A stretch of DNA of 64,000 nt from Sphaerisporangium fuscum (GTDB taxonomy: Bacteria; Actinomycetota; Actinomycetes; Streptosporangiales; Streptosporangiaceae), in assembly GCF_018531465.1 (NCBI RefSeq), contig NZ_JAHDTF010000024.1:124001-188000 (forward strand). The letters are read 5' to 3'. Of this stretch, positions 7,834-15,680 are shown in pieces (position 1 is the stretch's first letter; every line of letters begins with the position of its first letter). The notes under the pieces are model-generated. The model did not search any database. It was given only the letters and a program-made list of their open reading frames with translations, and had not been told where the DNA came from. The position numbers and the translations under genes are program-made.

Positions 7834-8753
7834 TGAGCGTCCGCGTCGGCTTCTTCCCCAGCAACAACTCCCTCTGGGTGCTGCGCCACCGCGGCATCCT
7901 CGAACGTTCCATCCCCGACGTCGAGTGGGTCGACCTGCGCGACCTCCCCGCCGGGGACCGTCCCGCCCCGACCGAGGGGCTGCCCTCGGTCCATGGCGAC
8001 CACCTGTTCGACGGCGGGTACGACTTCATCGGCACCGGCTCCACCCCGCCCGTCACCGCCCAGGGCAAGGGGCACGACATCGTGTACGTCGCGATCTCCG
8101 GGCCCCGGCACGAGAACGGACGGCTCGTCGTGCACGAGGACTCGCCCATCACCTCCCTCGCCGACCTGGCCGGCAGGCGGGTCGCGCTCGGGCACGGGTC
8201 GTGGCAGACCACGCTGCTGCTGTTCGCCCTCGACCGGGCCGGGCTGACCTGGAAGGACATCGAGCCGGTCGACGCCTACGACAACGCCGCCCAGCTGTTC
8301 CTCGACCGCCAGGTGGACGCGTGGGTCGGGTCCTACCCGGCGCTCACCCGGGTGGAGCGCGAGGCGCCCATCAGGGAGCTCGTGGAGACCGAGGGCCTGT
8401 TCAGCCACCGCTCCCTGTGGTTCACCCGCCGCGACTTCGCCGAGGAACACCCCGAACAGCTCGCCGCCATCGTCGCCGCCCTGCAGGAGTCCGACGCCCG
8501 CATCCAGGACGACTACCGGGCCGCGGCCGAGCTGTTCGCCGCCGACGACGGGGGAGACGTGGACGCCTGGGAGCACGCCCTGCGCACGCGGCCGTTCGGC
8601 CTGCACCCGGTCACCGAGGACTTCGTCGCCGAGCAGCAGCGCGCGGCCGACCTGTTCCACGCCAGCGGGCTGATCGACCGGAAGATCACCGTCTCCGAGG
8701 CCGTCCTCCCGGAGATCGCCCGCCTCGTCGAGTCCACCCGCCCCCGCGGCTGA
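7833..8753 (+). CDS. Substrate-binding-fold protein without a signal peptide (SsuA/NMT1-like)
   Basis: The 306-residue protein starts directly in the first beta strand (VRVGFFPSNNSLWVLRHRGILE) and has no export signal. It keeps the SsuA/NMT1 fold: GYDFIGTGSTPPVTAQGKGHDIVYV, DSPITSLADLAGRRVALGHGSW and FLDRQVDAWVGSYPAL. Unlike its operon partner DszB-like protein it lacks a Cys-Pro-Val-Pro motif, so a desulfinase reaction is not supported. Options are a cytoplasmic binding or carrier protein, a second C-S lyase using other residues, or a receptor that has lost its signal. It is the last gene of the operon, starting as TGATG at the monooxygenase stop, and a strong terminator follows. Confidence 0.75.
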   Translation: MSVRVGFFPSNNSLWVLRHRGILERSIPDVEWVDLRDLPAGDRPAPTEGLPSVHGDHLFDGGYDFIGTGSTPPVTAQGKGHDIVYVAISGPRHENGRLVVHEDSPITSLADLAGRRVALGHGSWQTTLLLFALDRAGLTWKDIEPVDAYDNAAQLFLDRQVDAWVGSYPALTRVEREAPIRELVETEGLFSHRSLWFTRRDFAEEHPEQLAAIVAALQESDARIQDDYRAAAELFAADDGGDVDAWEHALRTRPFGLHPVTEDFVAEQQRAADLFHASGLIDRKITVSEAVLPEIARLVESTRPRG

Positions 8754-8757
8754 CGAC

Positions 8758-8790
8758 GGGAAGGAGGCGCCGGGCCGGCGCCTCCTTCCC
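8758..8790. terminator. Bidirectional terminator between the two convergent ABC operons
   Basis: Arms GGGAAGGAGGCGCCG and CGGCGCCTCCTTCCC form a perfect 15-base-pair stem with a 3-base loop. It lies between the plus-strand organosulfur operon and the minus-strand peptide-type ABC operon and can serve both. Confidence 0.8.
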
Positions 8791-8802
8791 CGGGCTCAGC
8801 GG

Positions 8803-9588
8803 TCAGGGCTTGGGGAGCCGGGGGATGCCGGCGATCAGTTTGCGGGTGTAGGGGTGGGTGGGGGAGCCGAGGACGGCCCGGGTGTCGCCCTGTTCGACGA
8901 CGCGGCCCCGTTCGAGGACGGCGGTGTGTTCGCACAGCGTCGCCACCACGGCGAGGTCGTGGGACACCATCACCACCGTCAGGCCGCGCGTCTCGCGCAG
9001 CTCGGCGAGCAGGTCCACGATCCGTACCCTCGTCGAGACGTCCAGCGCGCTGACCGGCTCGTCGGCGAGCAGCACGCGCGGCTCGCAGACGATGGCCCGC
9101 GCGATGGCGACGCGCTGACGCTGGCCTCCGGAGAACTCGTGCGGGTAGCGGCCGGCGGCGTCCGGGGGAAGCCCGACGGCCTCCAGCGCCGCCGCCACCT
9201 GCCGGTCCACCCCTTCCCGCCGGGGGGCGAGTCCCAGGGAGCGCAGCGGTTCGGCCACGATGGCGCCGACCCGCCGGCGGGGGTCGAGCGAGGAGTACGG
9301 ATCCTGGAAGACGGGCTGCACGCTGCGCCGGAACCCGCGCATCATCGCCCGGTCGCGCGGCGACAGCTCCTCACCGTCGAACAGGACGCTTCCCGTCGTC
9401 GGCCGGGACAGGCCGAGCAGGAGGCGCAGCAGCGTCGTCTTGCCCGCGCCGGACTCGCCGACCAGCGCCACTCCCCGCCCGGCCGTGACACGGACGTCGA
9501 CGCCGGTGAGCACCGGAGCGGAACGGCGGTAGGCGAAACCGGCCTCACGCGCCTCCAGGATCGGCGGCTCGCCGAGGTCGTGGGTCAT
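8803..9588 (-). CDS. ABC transporter ATP-binding protein, oligopeptide/nickel type (OppF/DppF-like)
   Basis: Last gene of a five-gene importer operon. The 261-residue ATPase has Walker A GESGAGKTT, the OppF-type Q-loop FQDPYSSLDPR, signature FSGGQRQRVAIARAI, Walker B VLLADEPVSALD and a C-terminal HPYTRKLIAGIP typical of the Opp/Dpp family. The ATG is preceded by GGAG at six bases and overlaps the upstream stop (ATGA), which decides against a TTG four codons earlier. Confidence 0.88.
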   Translation of the reverse strand: MTHDLGEPPILEAREAGFAYRRSAPVLTGVDVRVTAGRGVALVGESGAGKTTLLRLLLGLSRPTTGSVLFDGEELSPRDRAMMRGFRRSVQPVFQDPYSSLDPRRRVGAIVAEPLRSLGLAPRREGVDRQVAAALEAVGLPPDAAGRYPHEFSGGQRQRVAIARAIVCEPRVLLADEPVSALDVSTRVRIVDLLAELRETRGLTVVMVSHDLAVVATLCEHTAVLERGRVVEQGDTRAVLGSPTHPYTRKLIAGIPRLPKP

Positions 9589-10397
9589 CGCCGGCTCCAA
9601 TCGAGTGCCTCGTCGAGCCGCCGGGCGCTGTCGACGAGGTCGCGGGTGTACGGGTGGCGTGGCGCGCCGACGATGTCGAGGACGGCCCCCGACTCCACGG
9701 CGGCCCCGTCCTTCAGGACGACGACGTGGTCGGTGACGCGCGACACCACGGCGAGGTCGTGGCTGATGAAGAGCAACGCCATGCCCCGCGCGGACACCAG
9801 GCCGTCCAGCAGGGCGAGCACCTCCGCCTGGACGGTCACGTCGAGCGCCGTCGTCGGTTCGTCGGCGATCAGCAGGGCCGGCTCGCAGGCCAGGGCCATC
9901 GCGATCGCCACCCGCTGGCGCTGCCCGCCCGAGATCTCGTGCGGGTACGCCCGGGCGACGCGCCGCGGGTCGGCGATCCGCACCTCCGAGAGCGCCGCCG
10001 TGACGGCCTCGCGCAGCGCCGCGCCCCGCAGCCCGCGGACGCGGCGGAGGGGTTCGGCGAGCTGCCGGCCGATCCGCATCAGCGGGTCCAGTGCGGTCAG
10101 GGGCTCCTGGAAGACGACGGTCGCCACCCGCCCGCGCAGGCCGTTGAGCCGGCGTTCCGGCGCGCCGATCACCTCGGTCCGCCCGGACTCCGGGGTCTCC
10201 AGCGTGACGCTTCCCGACGCCGTCATGCCGGCCGGGAGCAGCCCCATGACGGCCAGCGAGGTGAGGGACTTGCCCGACCCGGACTCGCCGATGAGCCCGA
10301 GCCGCGCGCCCCGCGCGAGCGAGAACGACAGGTCCGAGACGAGCGTCCGCCCGTCGGCCGACCTCACGGTCAGCCCGTCGACGGTGAGCACGTTCAT
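9585..10397 (-). CDS. ABC transporter ATP-binding protein, oligopeptide/nickel type (OppD/DppD-like)
   Basis: A 270-residue ATPase forming the heterodimer with its downstream neighbour. Walker A is GESGSGKSL, the Q-loop FQEPLTALDPL, signature ISGGQRQRVAIAMAL, Walker B LLIADEPTTALD, and the switch histidine is in FISHDLAVV. AGGAGG precedes the ATG and the start lies in the stop of the upstream permease (ATGA). It ends HPYTRDLVDSARR, as in the Opp/Dpp family, but is somewhat shorter than typical OppD. Confidence 0.88.
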   Translation of the reverse strand: MNVLTVDGLTVRSADGRTLVSDLSFSLARGARLGLIGESGSGKSLTSLAVMGLLPAGMTASGSVTLETPESGRTEVIGAPERRLNGLRGRVATVVFQEPLTALDPLMRIGRQLAEPLRRVRGLRGAALREAVTAALSEVRIADPRRVARAYPHEISGGQRQRVAIAMALACEPALLIADEPTTALDVTVQAEVLALLDGLVSARGMALLFISHDLAVVSRVTDHVVVLKDGAAVESGAVLDIVGAPRHPYTRDLVDSARRLDEALDWSRR

Positions 10398-11212
10398 CGC
10401 GTCCTCCTGCGCCTGGTGGGGTCGGCCACGTCCCGCAGGCCGTCGGCGACGAGGTTCACCCCGACGACCAGCGCCACCAGGAGCACGCCCGGGGCGATCG
10501 CGCCGGCCGGCGCGGTGAGCACGGTCGCCTGGGCCTCCTGCAGCATCCGCCCCCAGGAGGCGTTCGGCGGGGGCGCGCCGAGCCCGAGGTAGGACAGGCT
10601 CGCCTCGGCGAGCACGGCGAGTCCCAGCTGCAGGGCCAGGTTGACCAGCAGGGTCGGCCAGATGTTGGGCAGGACGTGGTGGAGCACCACCCGCGGCCAG
10701 GAGGTGCCGGACGTGCGGGCGGCGGTGATGTAGTCCTGGGCCAGCACCCGTTTGACCAGCACCCGGGTCAGCCGTGCCACGATCGCCGACATGGCGAGCC
10801 CGATCGCCAGCACCGCCGAACCGAGGGAGGCCTCGCGCGCCGCCACCACCAGCATGGCGAGCAGCAGCGTCGGGAACGCGATGAGGATGTCGAGCAGGGC
10901 GGCGATGGTGTCGTCCAGCCACCGGTCGGCGAAGCCCGCGAGCAGGCCGGCGGTGACGCCGAGCAGGCCGCCGAGCGCCACCGAGCCGGCGCCGGCCGCC
11001 AGCGCGACCCGCGCGCCGATCATCAGCTGGGTGAGCAGGTCCCGGCCCAGCTTGTCGGTGCCGAGCAGGTGGGGCGGGCCTGGCGGAGCGAGCCGGCCGC
11101 CGGAGGTGTCCTCGGGGGAGAACGGCAGCCAGACCAGCGAGACGAGCGCGACCGCGACGATCAGCCCGGTGAGCACGCAGCCGGCCACCAGCGTCACCGA
11201 ACGGCGGCTCAT
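10394..11212 (-). CDS. ABC transporter permease, DppC/OppC-like
   Basis: A 272-residue membrane protein with an N-terminal membrane anchor, the DppC-type phrase HLLGTDKLGRDLLTQLMIGARVAL, and the family loop AARTSGTSWPRVVLHHVLPN followed by LAEASLSYLGLGAPPPNASWG. The start codon has GGAGGG upstream and overlaps the preceding permease stop. A longer frame extends far upstream but runs through the permease and lipoprotein genes and is not coding. Confidence 0.9.
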   Translation of the reverse strand: MSRRSVTLVAGCVLTGLIVAVALVSLVWLPFSPEDTSGGRLAPPGPPHLLGTDKLGRDLLTQLMIGARVALAAGAGSVALGGLLGVTAGLLAGFADRWLDDTIAALLDILIAFPTLLLAMLVVAAREASLGSAVLAIGLAMSAIVARLTRVLVKRVLAQDYITAARTSGTSWPRVVLHHVLPNIWPTLLVNLALQLGLAVLAEASLSYLGLGAPPPNASWGRMLQEAQATVLTAPAGAIAPGVLLVALVVGVNLVADGLRDVADPTRRRRTR

Positions 11213-12174
11213 CGGTCCCTCCGGGAGACGGCGCCGCGCAGGCGCGGGTCGACGAGGCGCTGGGCGAGGTCGGCGACGAAGCCGATCACCAGCACGGCGA
11301 AGGTGCTGACGAACAGCACCCCCTGCACCACCGGGTAGTCGTGCTGGGCGATCGCCTTGGCGAGCATGCTGCCCAGCCCGGGCAGCGCGAACACGTTCTC
11401 CACGACGACGGCCCCGAGGAAGGTGGTGGCCAGCTCGATCCCGAGGACCGAGATGACGGGCACGGCCGCGTTGCGCAGCCCGTGGCGCCACATCGCCATG
11501 GCGAAGGAGGAGCCGAGCGCCCGGAAGGTACGCAGATGGTCGCTGTCGAGCACGTCCACGGCGGCCGAGCGCACGTACCGGGTGAGCGAGGCCGACATGA
11601 CCAGGGCGACGGTCACGACGGGCAGGGCGAGGGAGGTCAGCGCGTCCGCCGGATGCGCCCAGTCGTCCTGCGGGAAGCCCCCGGCGGGCAGGACCCGCAG
11701 GTACAACGCGAACGCCGTGACCAGCAGCATGCCCACCCAGAACACCGGGACCGCGAGGCCGAGCTGGGACGCGCCGTTGAGCAGCGCGCCGTACCAGCGG
11801 TCCGCGCGCCGGGCCGCCAGGTAGCCGACCGGCACCGCGACGACGACGGCCAGCAGGAACGCCAGCAGCGTCAGCGGCACGGTCACCACGAGGCGAGAGG
11901 CGATCTCGGGGCCCACCGGCAGGGTGCTGACGAACGACGTCCCGAGGTCGAGGGTCGCCAGTTGCCCGAGCCAGGTGGCGAACTGCTCGGGCAACGGCCG
12001 ATCGGTCCCGATCTGGTGCCGCGCGGCGGCGATCTGCTCCGGCGTGGCCCCCACCGACAGGAGGGAGTTGGCCGGGTCGCCCGGTAGCAGGCGCAGCAGC
12101 AGGAACAGCACGACGCTCGCGAGGATCAGCGAGACGATCAGGAAGGCGGCCCGGCGTAGCAGGTAGAGGGTCAA
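11209..12174 (-). CDS. ABC transporter permease, DppB/OppB-like
   Basis: A 321-residue permease with the DppB pattern: a first membrane helix, LLPGDPANSLL, a periplasmic stretch ending in the second helix, VGYLAARRADRW, the loop TFRALGSSFAMAMWRHGLRNAAVP, and ENVFALPGLGSMLAKAI. It begins with TTG directly after the lipoprotein stop; no ATG or GTG nearby gives the expected N-terminus. It would pair with the DppC-like partner downstream. Confidence 0.88.
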   Translation of the reverse strand: MTLYLLRRAAFLIVSLILASVVLFLLLRLLPGDPANSLLSVGATPEQIAAARHQIGTDRPLPEQFATWLGQLATLDLGTSFVSTLPVGPEIASRLVVTVPLTLLAFLLAVVVAVPVGYLAARRADRWYGALLNGASQLGLAVPVFWVGMLLVTAFALYLRVLPAGGFPQDDWAHPADALTSLALPVVTVALVMSASLTRYVRSAAVDVLDSDHLRTFRALGSSFAMAMWRHGLRNAAVPVISVLGIELATTFLGAVVVENVFALPGLGSMLAKAIAQHDYPVVQGVLFVSTFAVLVIGFVADLAQRLVDPRLRGAVSRRDR

Positions 12175-13695
12175 TCAGGCCTTCTTGATGGCGTAGGCGT
12201 AGAACTGCGAGTTCAGGCCGTTCACCGGGTAGCCGGACAGCTTGGTGGAGGCCACGACGATCTGCGGGTAGAGGTAGAGCCAGTCGCTGGCGGCGTCCGC
12301 GGCGATCTGCCGGTTGATCTGCTTGAGCAGGTCCGTCTGCCGCTGGGCGGTGTCCGCCTGCTCGGCCTGCTGCACCCAGGTGGTGACCTGCGGGTTGTCG
12401 TACCCCCAGTAGAAGTCGGGGTTGCCGTACCAGACGACGTCGCGGTCGTTGACGTGCTCCTGCAGAGTGGCGGCGAAGTCGCGGTTCTTGTAGACCTTGG
12501 TGTACCACTCGTCGGCCGTGATGACGTTGATCTTGACGGTGATGCCGACCTTCGCCAGCTCCGACTTGATGAACGTCGCCGCGGTGGGGTGCGGGTCGTA
12601 GTTCGGCGTGTCCAGCGTGAAGGCGAACCCGTTCGCGTACCCCGCCTGCGTGAGCTCCTGCTTGGCGAGGTTCGGGTCGTACGGGTTGACCTTGGTCAGG
12701 TCCTCGTACCAGGGGTCGGTGGGCGGCACCATGGAGCCGATCAGCGTGCCGTACTCGCCCCAGATGGAGTTGAGCAGCTTCTTGTTGTCGATGGCCGAGG
12801 TGACGGCCTTGCGGACCAGCGGCTTGTCGAACGGCGCCTTGCGGTCGTTGAACGCCAGCAGGAGCTTGGTCGTGGAATGCCCGTTGTTCACCTTGTAGCC
12901 GGGGTTGCCGCTGAACTGCGCCAGGGCGTCGGGGCTCTGCTCGCTGGTCACGACGTCGACGGCGTTGGTGAGCAGGGCGTTGTTGAGGGCGGAGGCGTCG
13001 GTGAAGTAGTGGAAGACCACCTGCTTGTTGGTGGCCTGCGTGCCCCAGTACCCCGGGAACCGGTCGAGGGTCAGCGCGGAGCCGCGCTTCCAGGCGCCGA
13101 GCTTGTAGGGGCCGGTGCCGTCCTCGGTGGTCGTCAGGTTCTTCGCCGTGTCGTTGATGATCCAGACGTAGCTGAGGTTGTAGACGAACGAGATCGACCT
13201 GCTGGACAGCGTGACGGTGACCGTGTGCTCGTCCGGCGTGGCGATCTTCTTGATGACGTCGAAGGAGCTCTTGCGGGCCGACTGGGAGCCGTCCGCGGTG
13301 ACCTTCTCGATGCTGTACTTCACGTCGGCCGAGGTGAGGGGCTCGCCCGAGTGGAACTTCACGCCGTCGCGCAGGGTGAAGGTGTAGGTCAGGCCGTCGG
13401 GGCCGACCTTGTAGTCCTTCGCCAGGAGGTTCTCGACCTTGCCGTCGTCGGTGAGCCTGAACAGGCCTTCGTAGACGTTGCCGTTGAACGCCTCGGTCAC
13501 CCCCTGCCCGCCGCCCGCGGTGTTGTCGAGGTTCTGCGGTTCGTACAGCGATCCGATGGCGATGGTCGCGTCCGGGTCGGACGAGCCGGCCGGGGCGCCG
13601 CTCTTCGTCTCCGTCCCGCCCCCGCCCCCGCCGCACGCGGTGAGGGTGAGCGCGAGTGCGATGGCGGCGCCGAGCAGCGTCGTCTTCCTGTTCAC
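12175..13695 (-). CDS. Family 5 substrate-binding lipoprotein (peptide/nickel/glutathione type)
   Basis: The 506-residue receptor starts at GTG with AGGAG six bases upstream. The lipobox LTAC places the lipidated Cys at residue 21, followed by a run of six glycines. The body has the SBP5 features LVKD-like LLAKDYKVGPDGLTYTFTL, GVKFHSGEPLTSADVKYSIE and GTGPYKLGAWKRG. Family 5 receptors bind di- and oligopeptides, nickel, heme or glutathione; specificity cannot be read from sequence. The promoter carries the same CCTA-N9-TAGG operator as the organosulfur operon, which suggests a sulfur-containing ligand such as a thiol peptide. That link is inference. Confidence 0.87.
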   Translation of the reverse strand: MNRKTTLLGAAIALALTLTACGGGGGGTETKSGAPAGSSDPDATIAIGSLYEPQNLDNTAGGGQGVTEAFNGNVYEGLFRLTDDGKVENLLAKDYKVGPDGLTYTFTLRDGVKFHSGEPLTSADVKYSIEKVTADGSQSARKSSFDVIKKIATPDEHTVTVTLSSRSISFVYNLSYVWIINDTAKNLTTTEDGTGPYKLGAWKRGSALTLDRFPGYWGTQATNKQVVFHYFTDASALNNALLTNAVDVVTSEQSPDALAQFSGNPGYKVNNGHSTTKLLLAFNDRKAPFDKPLVRKAVTSAIDNKKLLNSIWGEYGTLIGSMVPPTDPWYEDLTKVNPYDPNLAKQELTQAGYANGFAFTLDTPNYDPHPTAATFIKSELAKVGITVKINVITADEWYTKVYKNRDFAATLQEHVNDRDVVWYGNPDFYWGYDNPQVTTWVQQAEQADTAQRQTDLLKQINRQIAADAASDWLYLYPQIVVASTKLSGYPVNGLNSQFYAYAIKKA

Positions 13696-13728
13696 GTGAT
13701 TCTCCTGGTCGGTGACTTCGCCGGTTAG

Positions 13729-13745
13729 CCTATCCGAATAGTAGG
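13729..13745. promoter_or_regulatory. Operator CCTA-N9-TAGG before the peptide-type ABC operon
   Basis: CCTA (13729-13732) and TAGG (13742-13745) form an inverted repeat with the same 9-base spacer as the element at 1558-1576. On the minus strand its right arm runs into TAGGCT, a possible -10 for the lipoprotein gene 34 bases away. In transcribed orientation both promoters also share AAAACCTAC at the left arm. Confidence 0.6.
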
Positions 13746-13817
13746 TTTTGTCGCTTTTGGGGGGCTGTGTGATCGCCAGGAGACCTAAGGATCATGAGAG
13801 GCGGCAGCCTGCCACTG

Positions 13818-13833
13818 TAGATAGCTCCATCTA
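13818..13833. promoter_or_regulatory. Inverted repeat TAGAT-N6-ATCTA upstream of the DUF1989 operon
   Basis: A 5-base inverted repeat lies about 90 bases before the first gene of the nitrogen-compound operon. The sequence CCATCTAGAGAG at its right arm resembles CCATCTCTAGAGG in the divergent PucR/permease promoter at 18182-18194. It may be a PucR or other pathway-specific site; this is pattern matching only. Confidence 0.35.
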
Positions 13834-13923
13834 GAGAGCCGATTACTGGGTGAATATCCATGGTCGGCGCGGGCGTGTGGTGGTTGGCTGGCCGTCATGA
13901 AAACGATGCCTTCGGAGGGTCGC

Positions 13924-14532
13924 GTGCCGGTACCGGCGCGCGAGGGAAGGGCGGTCACCGTGGCCGCCGGTCATCAGGTCCGTGTGGTCGATCTTCACGG
14001 CGGCCAGGTGGGCGATCTGTTCGCCTTCGCCGCCGGCGACGTGAAGGAGCGTCTCAGCGCCTCGCACACGCGCAGTCACACCAGCAGCCTGTTCCCCGCC
14101 GTGGGCGAGTCGTTCGTCACCAACCGCCGCCGTCCGATCCTCACCCTGGTGTCCGACACCTCCCCGGGCCGGCACGACATGCTGATCGCCGCCTGCGACC
14201 CGGCGCGGTACGCGGCGCTGGGGGAGGCGCAGGGCCATGCCTCGTGCGCGGAGAACCTCGACCGCTGCCTCGCCGAACTCGGCCTGACGATCGACGACAC
14301 GCCCCAGCCGGTCAACGTGTTCATGCGGATCCCCGTGGACGGATCAGGGCGGCTGAGCTGGCTGGCCGCGACCAGCCGGCCGGGCGACGCGATCACCTTC
14401 CAGGCCGAAATGGACTGCGTGGTCGTGGTCTCGGCGTGCCCGCAGGACGTGGTCGGCATCAATGGCGGCCGTCCGACGGATCTGGCGATCGACCTCATCA
14501 CCCCTCACGACAAGGAATGGATCGCGCGATGA
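13924..14532 (+). CDS. DUF1989 / urea carboxylase-associated family protein
   Basis: A protein of about 202 residues opening VPAREGRAVTVAAGHQVRVVDLHGGQVGD-like, the standard start of DUF1989, with conserved SASHTRSHTSSLFP, NRRRPILTL, CDPARY and a Cys pair in HASCAENLDRCLAELG. DUF1989 proteins sit beside urea carboxylase and other amide- or purine-degradation genes; their chemistry is not settled. The GTG is chosen because GGAGGG precedes it by four bases and it gives the family N-terminus; ATG codons 27 and 18 bases upstream have no ribosome site. It overlaps the next gene (ATGA). No urea carboxylase is nearby. Confidence 0.75.
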   Translation: MPVPAREGRAVTVAAGHQVRVVDLHGGQVGDLFAFAAGDVKERLSASHTRSHTSSLFPAVGESFVTNRRRPILTLVSDTSPGRHDMLIAACDPARYAALGEAQGHASCAENLDRCLAELGLTIDDTPQPVNVFMRIPVDGSGRLSWLAATSRPGDAITFQAEMDCVVVVSACPQDVVGINGGRPTDLAIDLITPHDKEWIAR

Positions 14533-15659
14533 ACACCGCCACGAACACCCACCCCGCGCTGGCCGCGACCCGGATCGGCGACCTGCGTCTGGCCAACCGG
14601 CTCGCCGTCTCTCCCATGACCAGGGTGTCGGCGTCCCCGGACGGCGTGCCGACCACCGAGATGGCCGACTACTACGGCGAGTTCGCCCGGGGCGGCTTCG
14701 GCCTGGTCATCACCGAGGGCACCTACACCGACACCCGCTACAGCCAGGGGTACTTCAACCAGCCGGGGATCGTCACCGGCCGGCACGTGGCCGCCTGGCG
14801 GGAGGTCACCGGACGGGTGCACGCGCAGGGCGTGCCCATCGTGCTGCAACTGATGCACGCCGGCGCCCTGTCCCAGGGCAGCCACTACGGGACCGCCACG
14901 GCCGGCCCGTCCGCCGTGCCGCCACTGGGGCGGATGCTGCCCGAGTACGGCGGAAGCGGCTCGTGGCCGACGCCCCGGGAGATGAGTGTGGCGGACATCG
15001 AGGAGGCGATCCACGGCTTCGCCGCCTCCGCCGTGAACGCGGCCGAGGCCGGCTTCGACGGCGTCGAAGTGCACGGCGCCAACGGTTACCTGCTGGACCA
15101 GTTCCTCACCGCCTACACCAACCGGCGCGACGACTCCTACGGCGGCCCCGTCGCCAACCGGGTCCGCCTGGCCGCCGAGGTGGTCGCCGCGATCCGCGCG
15201 GCCGTCGGCCCGGACTTCTGCGTGGGAGTCCGCCTGTCGCAGACCAAGGTGAACGACTTCACCCACCGCTGGGCGGGGGCCCACGAGGCGCAGGCCATCT
15301 TCGCCGCCCTGGCCGACGCGGGCGCCACCTACCTCCACGTCGCCAGCGAGGGCCGGAACTGGGTGGAGACCGCTCGCCTGGACGGAGGCAGCACGATCAC
15401 CGGGCTCGCCCGCAAGGTGAGCGGCCTGCCCGTGATCGCCAACGGCGGCATGCACGACGCGGAGCAGGCGGCGCAGGTGCTGGAGGACGGCCACGCCGAC
15501 CTGCTGGCGATCGGCCGCTGGGCGCTCGCCAACCCCGACCTGCCGCGCCGGCTCGCGGCCGGGGCGGAGCTGGAGAAGTTCGATCCTGGCATGCTGGAGC
15601 CCATGGCGACGCTGGCGAACTCCGCCGAATGGCGCAAGACTCGCCGAGCCGGGAGTTGA
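14529..15659 (+). CDS. Old yellow enzyme family NADH:flavin oxidoreductase / alkene reductase
   Basis: The 376-residue FMN TIM-barrel enzyme shows the OYE landmarks: LANRLAVSPMTR at the FMN-binding first strand, LQLMHAGALS, the core motif HGANGYLLDQFLTAYTNRR then DDSYGG, VGVRLS, and the C-terminal phosphate-binding ANGGMHD plus AIGRWALANPDLP. These enzymes reduce activated C=C bonds with NAD(P)H. Its start overlaps the DUF1989 stop and a deacetylase follows after 21 bases, so it is probably one step in a ring-reduction or ring-opening pathway, perhaps for a substrate imported by the NCS1 permease. Confidence 0.85.
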   Translation: MNTATNTHPALAATRIGDLRLANRLAVSPMTRVSASPDGVPTTEMADYYGEFARGGFGLVITEGTYTDTRYSQGYFNQPGIVTGRHVAAWREVTGRVHAQGVPIVLQLMHAGALSQGSHYGTATAGPSAVPPLGRMLPEYGGSGSWPTPREMSVADIEEAIHGFAASAVNAAEAGFDGVEVHGANGYLLDQFLTAYTNRRDDSYGGPVANRVRLAAEVVAAIRAAVGPDFCVGVRLSQTKVNDFTHRWAGAHEAQAIFAALADAGATYLHVASEGRNWVETARLDGGSTITGLARKVSGLPVIANGGMHDAEQAAQVLEDGHADLLAIGRWALANPDLPRRLAAGAELEKFDPGMLEPMATLANSAEWRKTRRAGS

Positions 15660-15680
15660 GAGTCGTGATGGCAGGACGAG

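Noticed and set aside
10394..13636. 1080-codon minus-strand frame
   Set aside because: Only its last 272 codons encode the DppC-like permease; the remainder is the wrong frame through the DppB-like and receptor genes.
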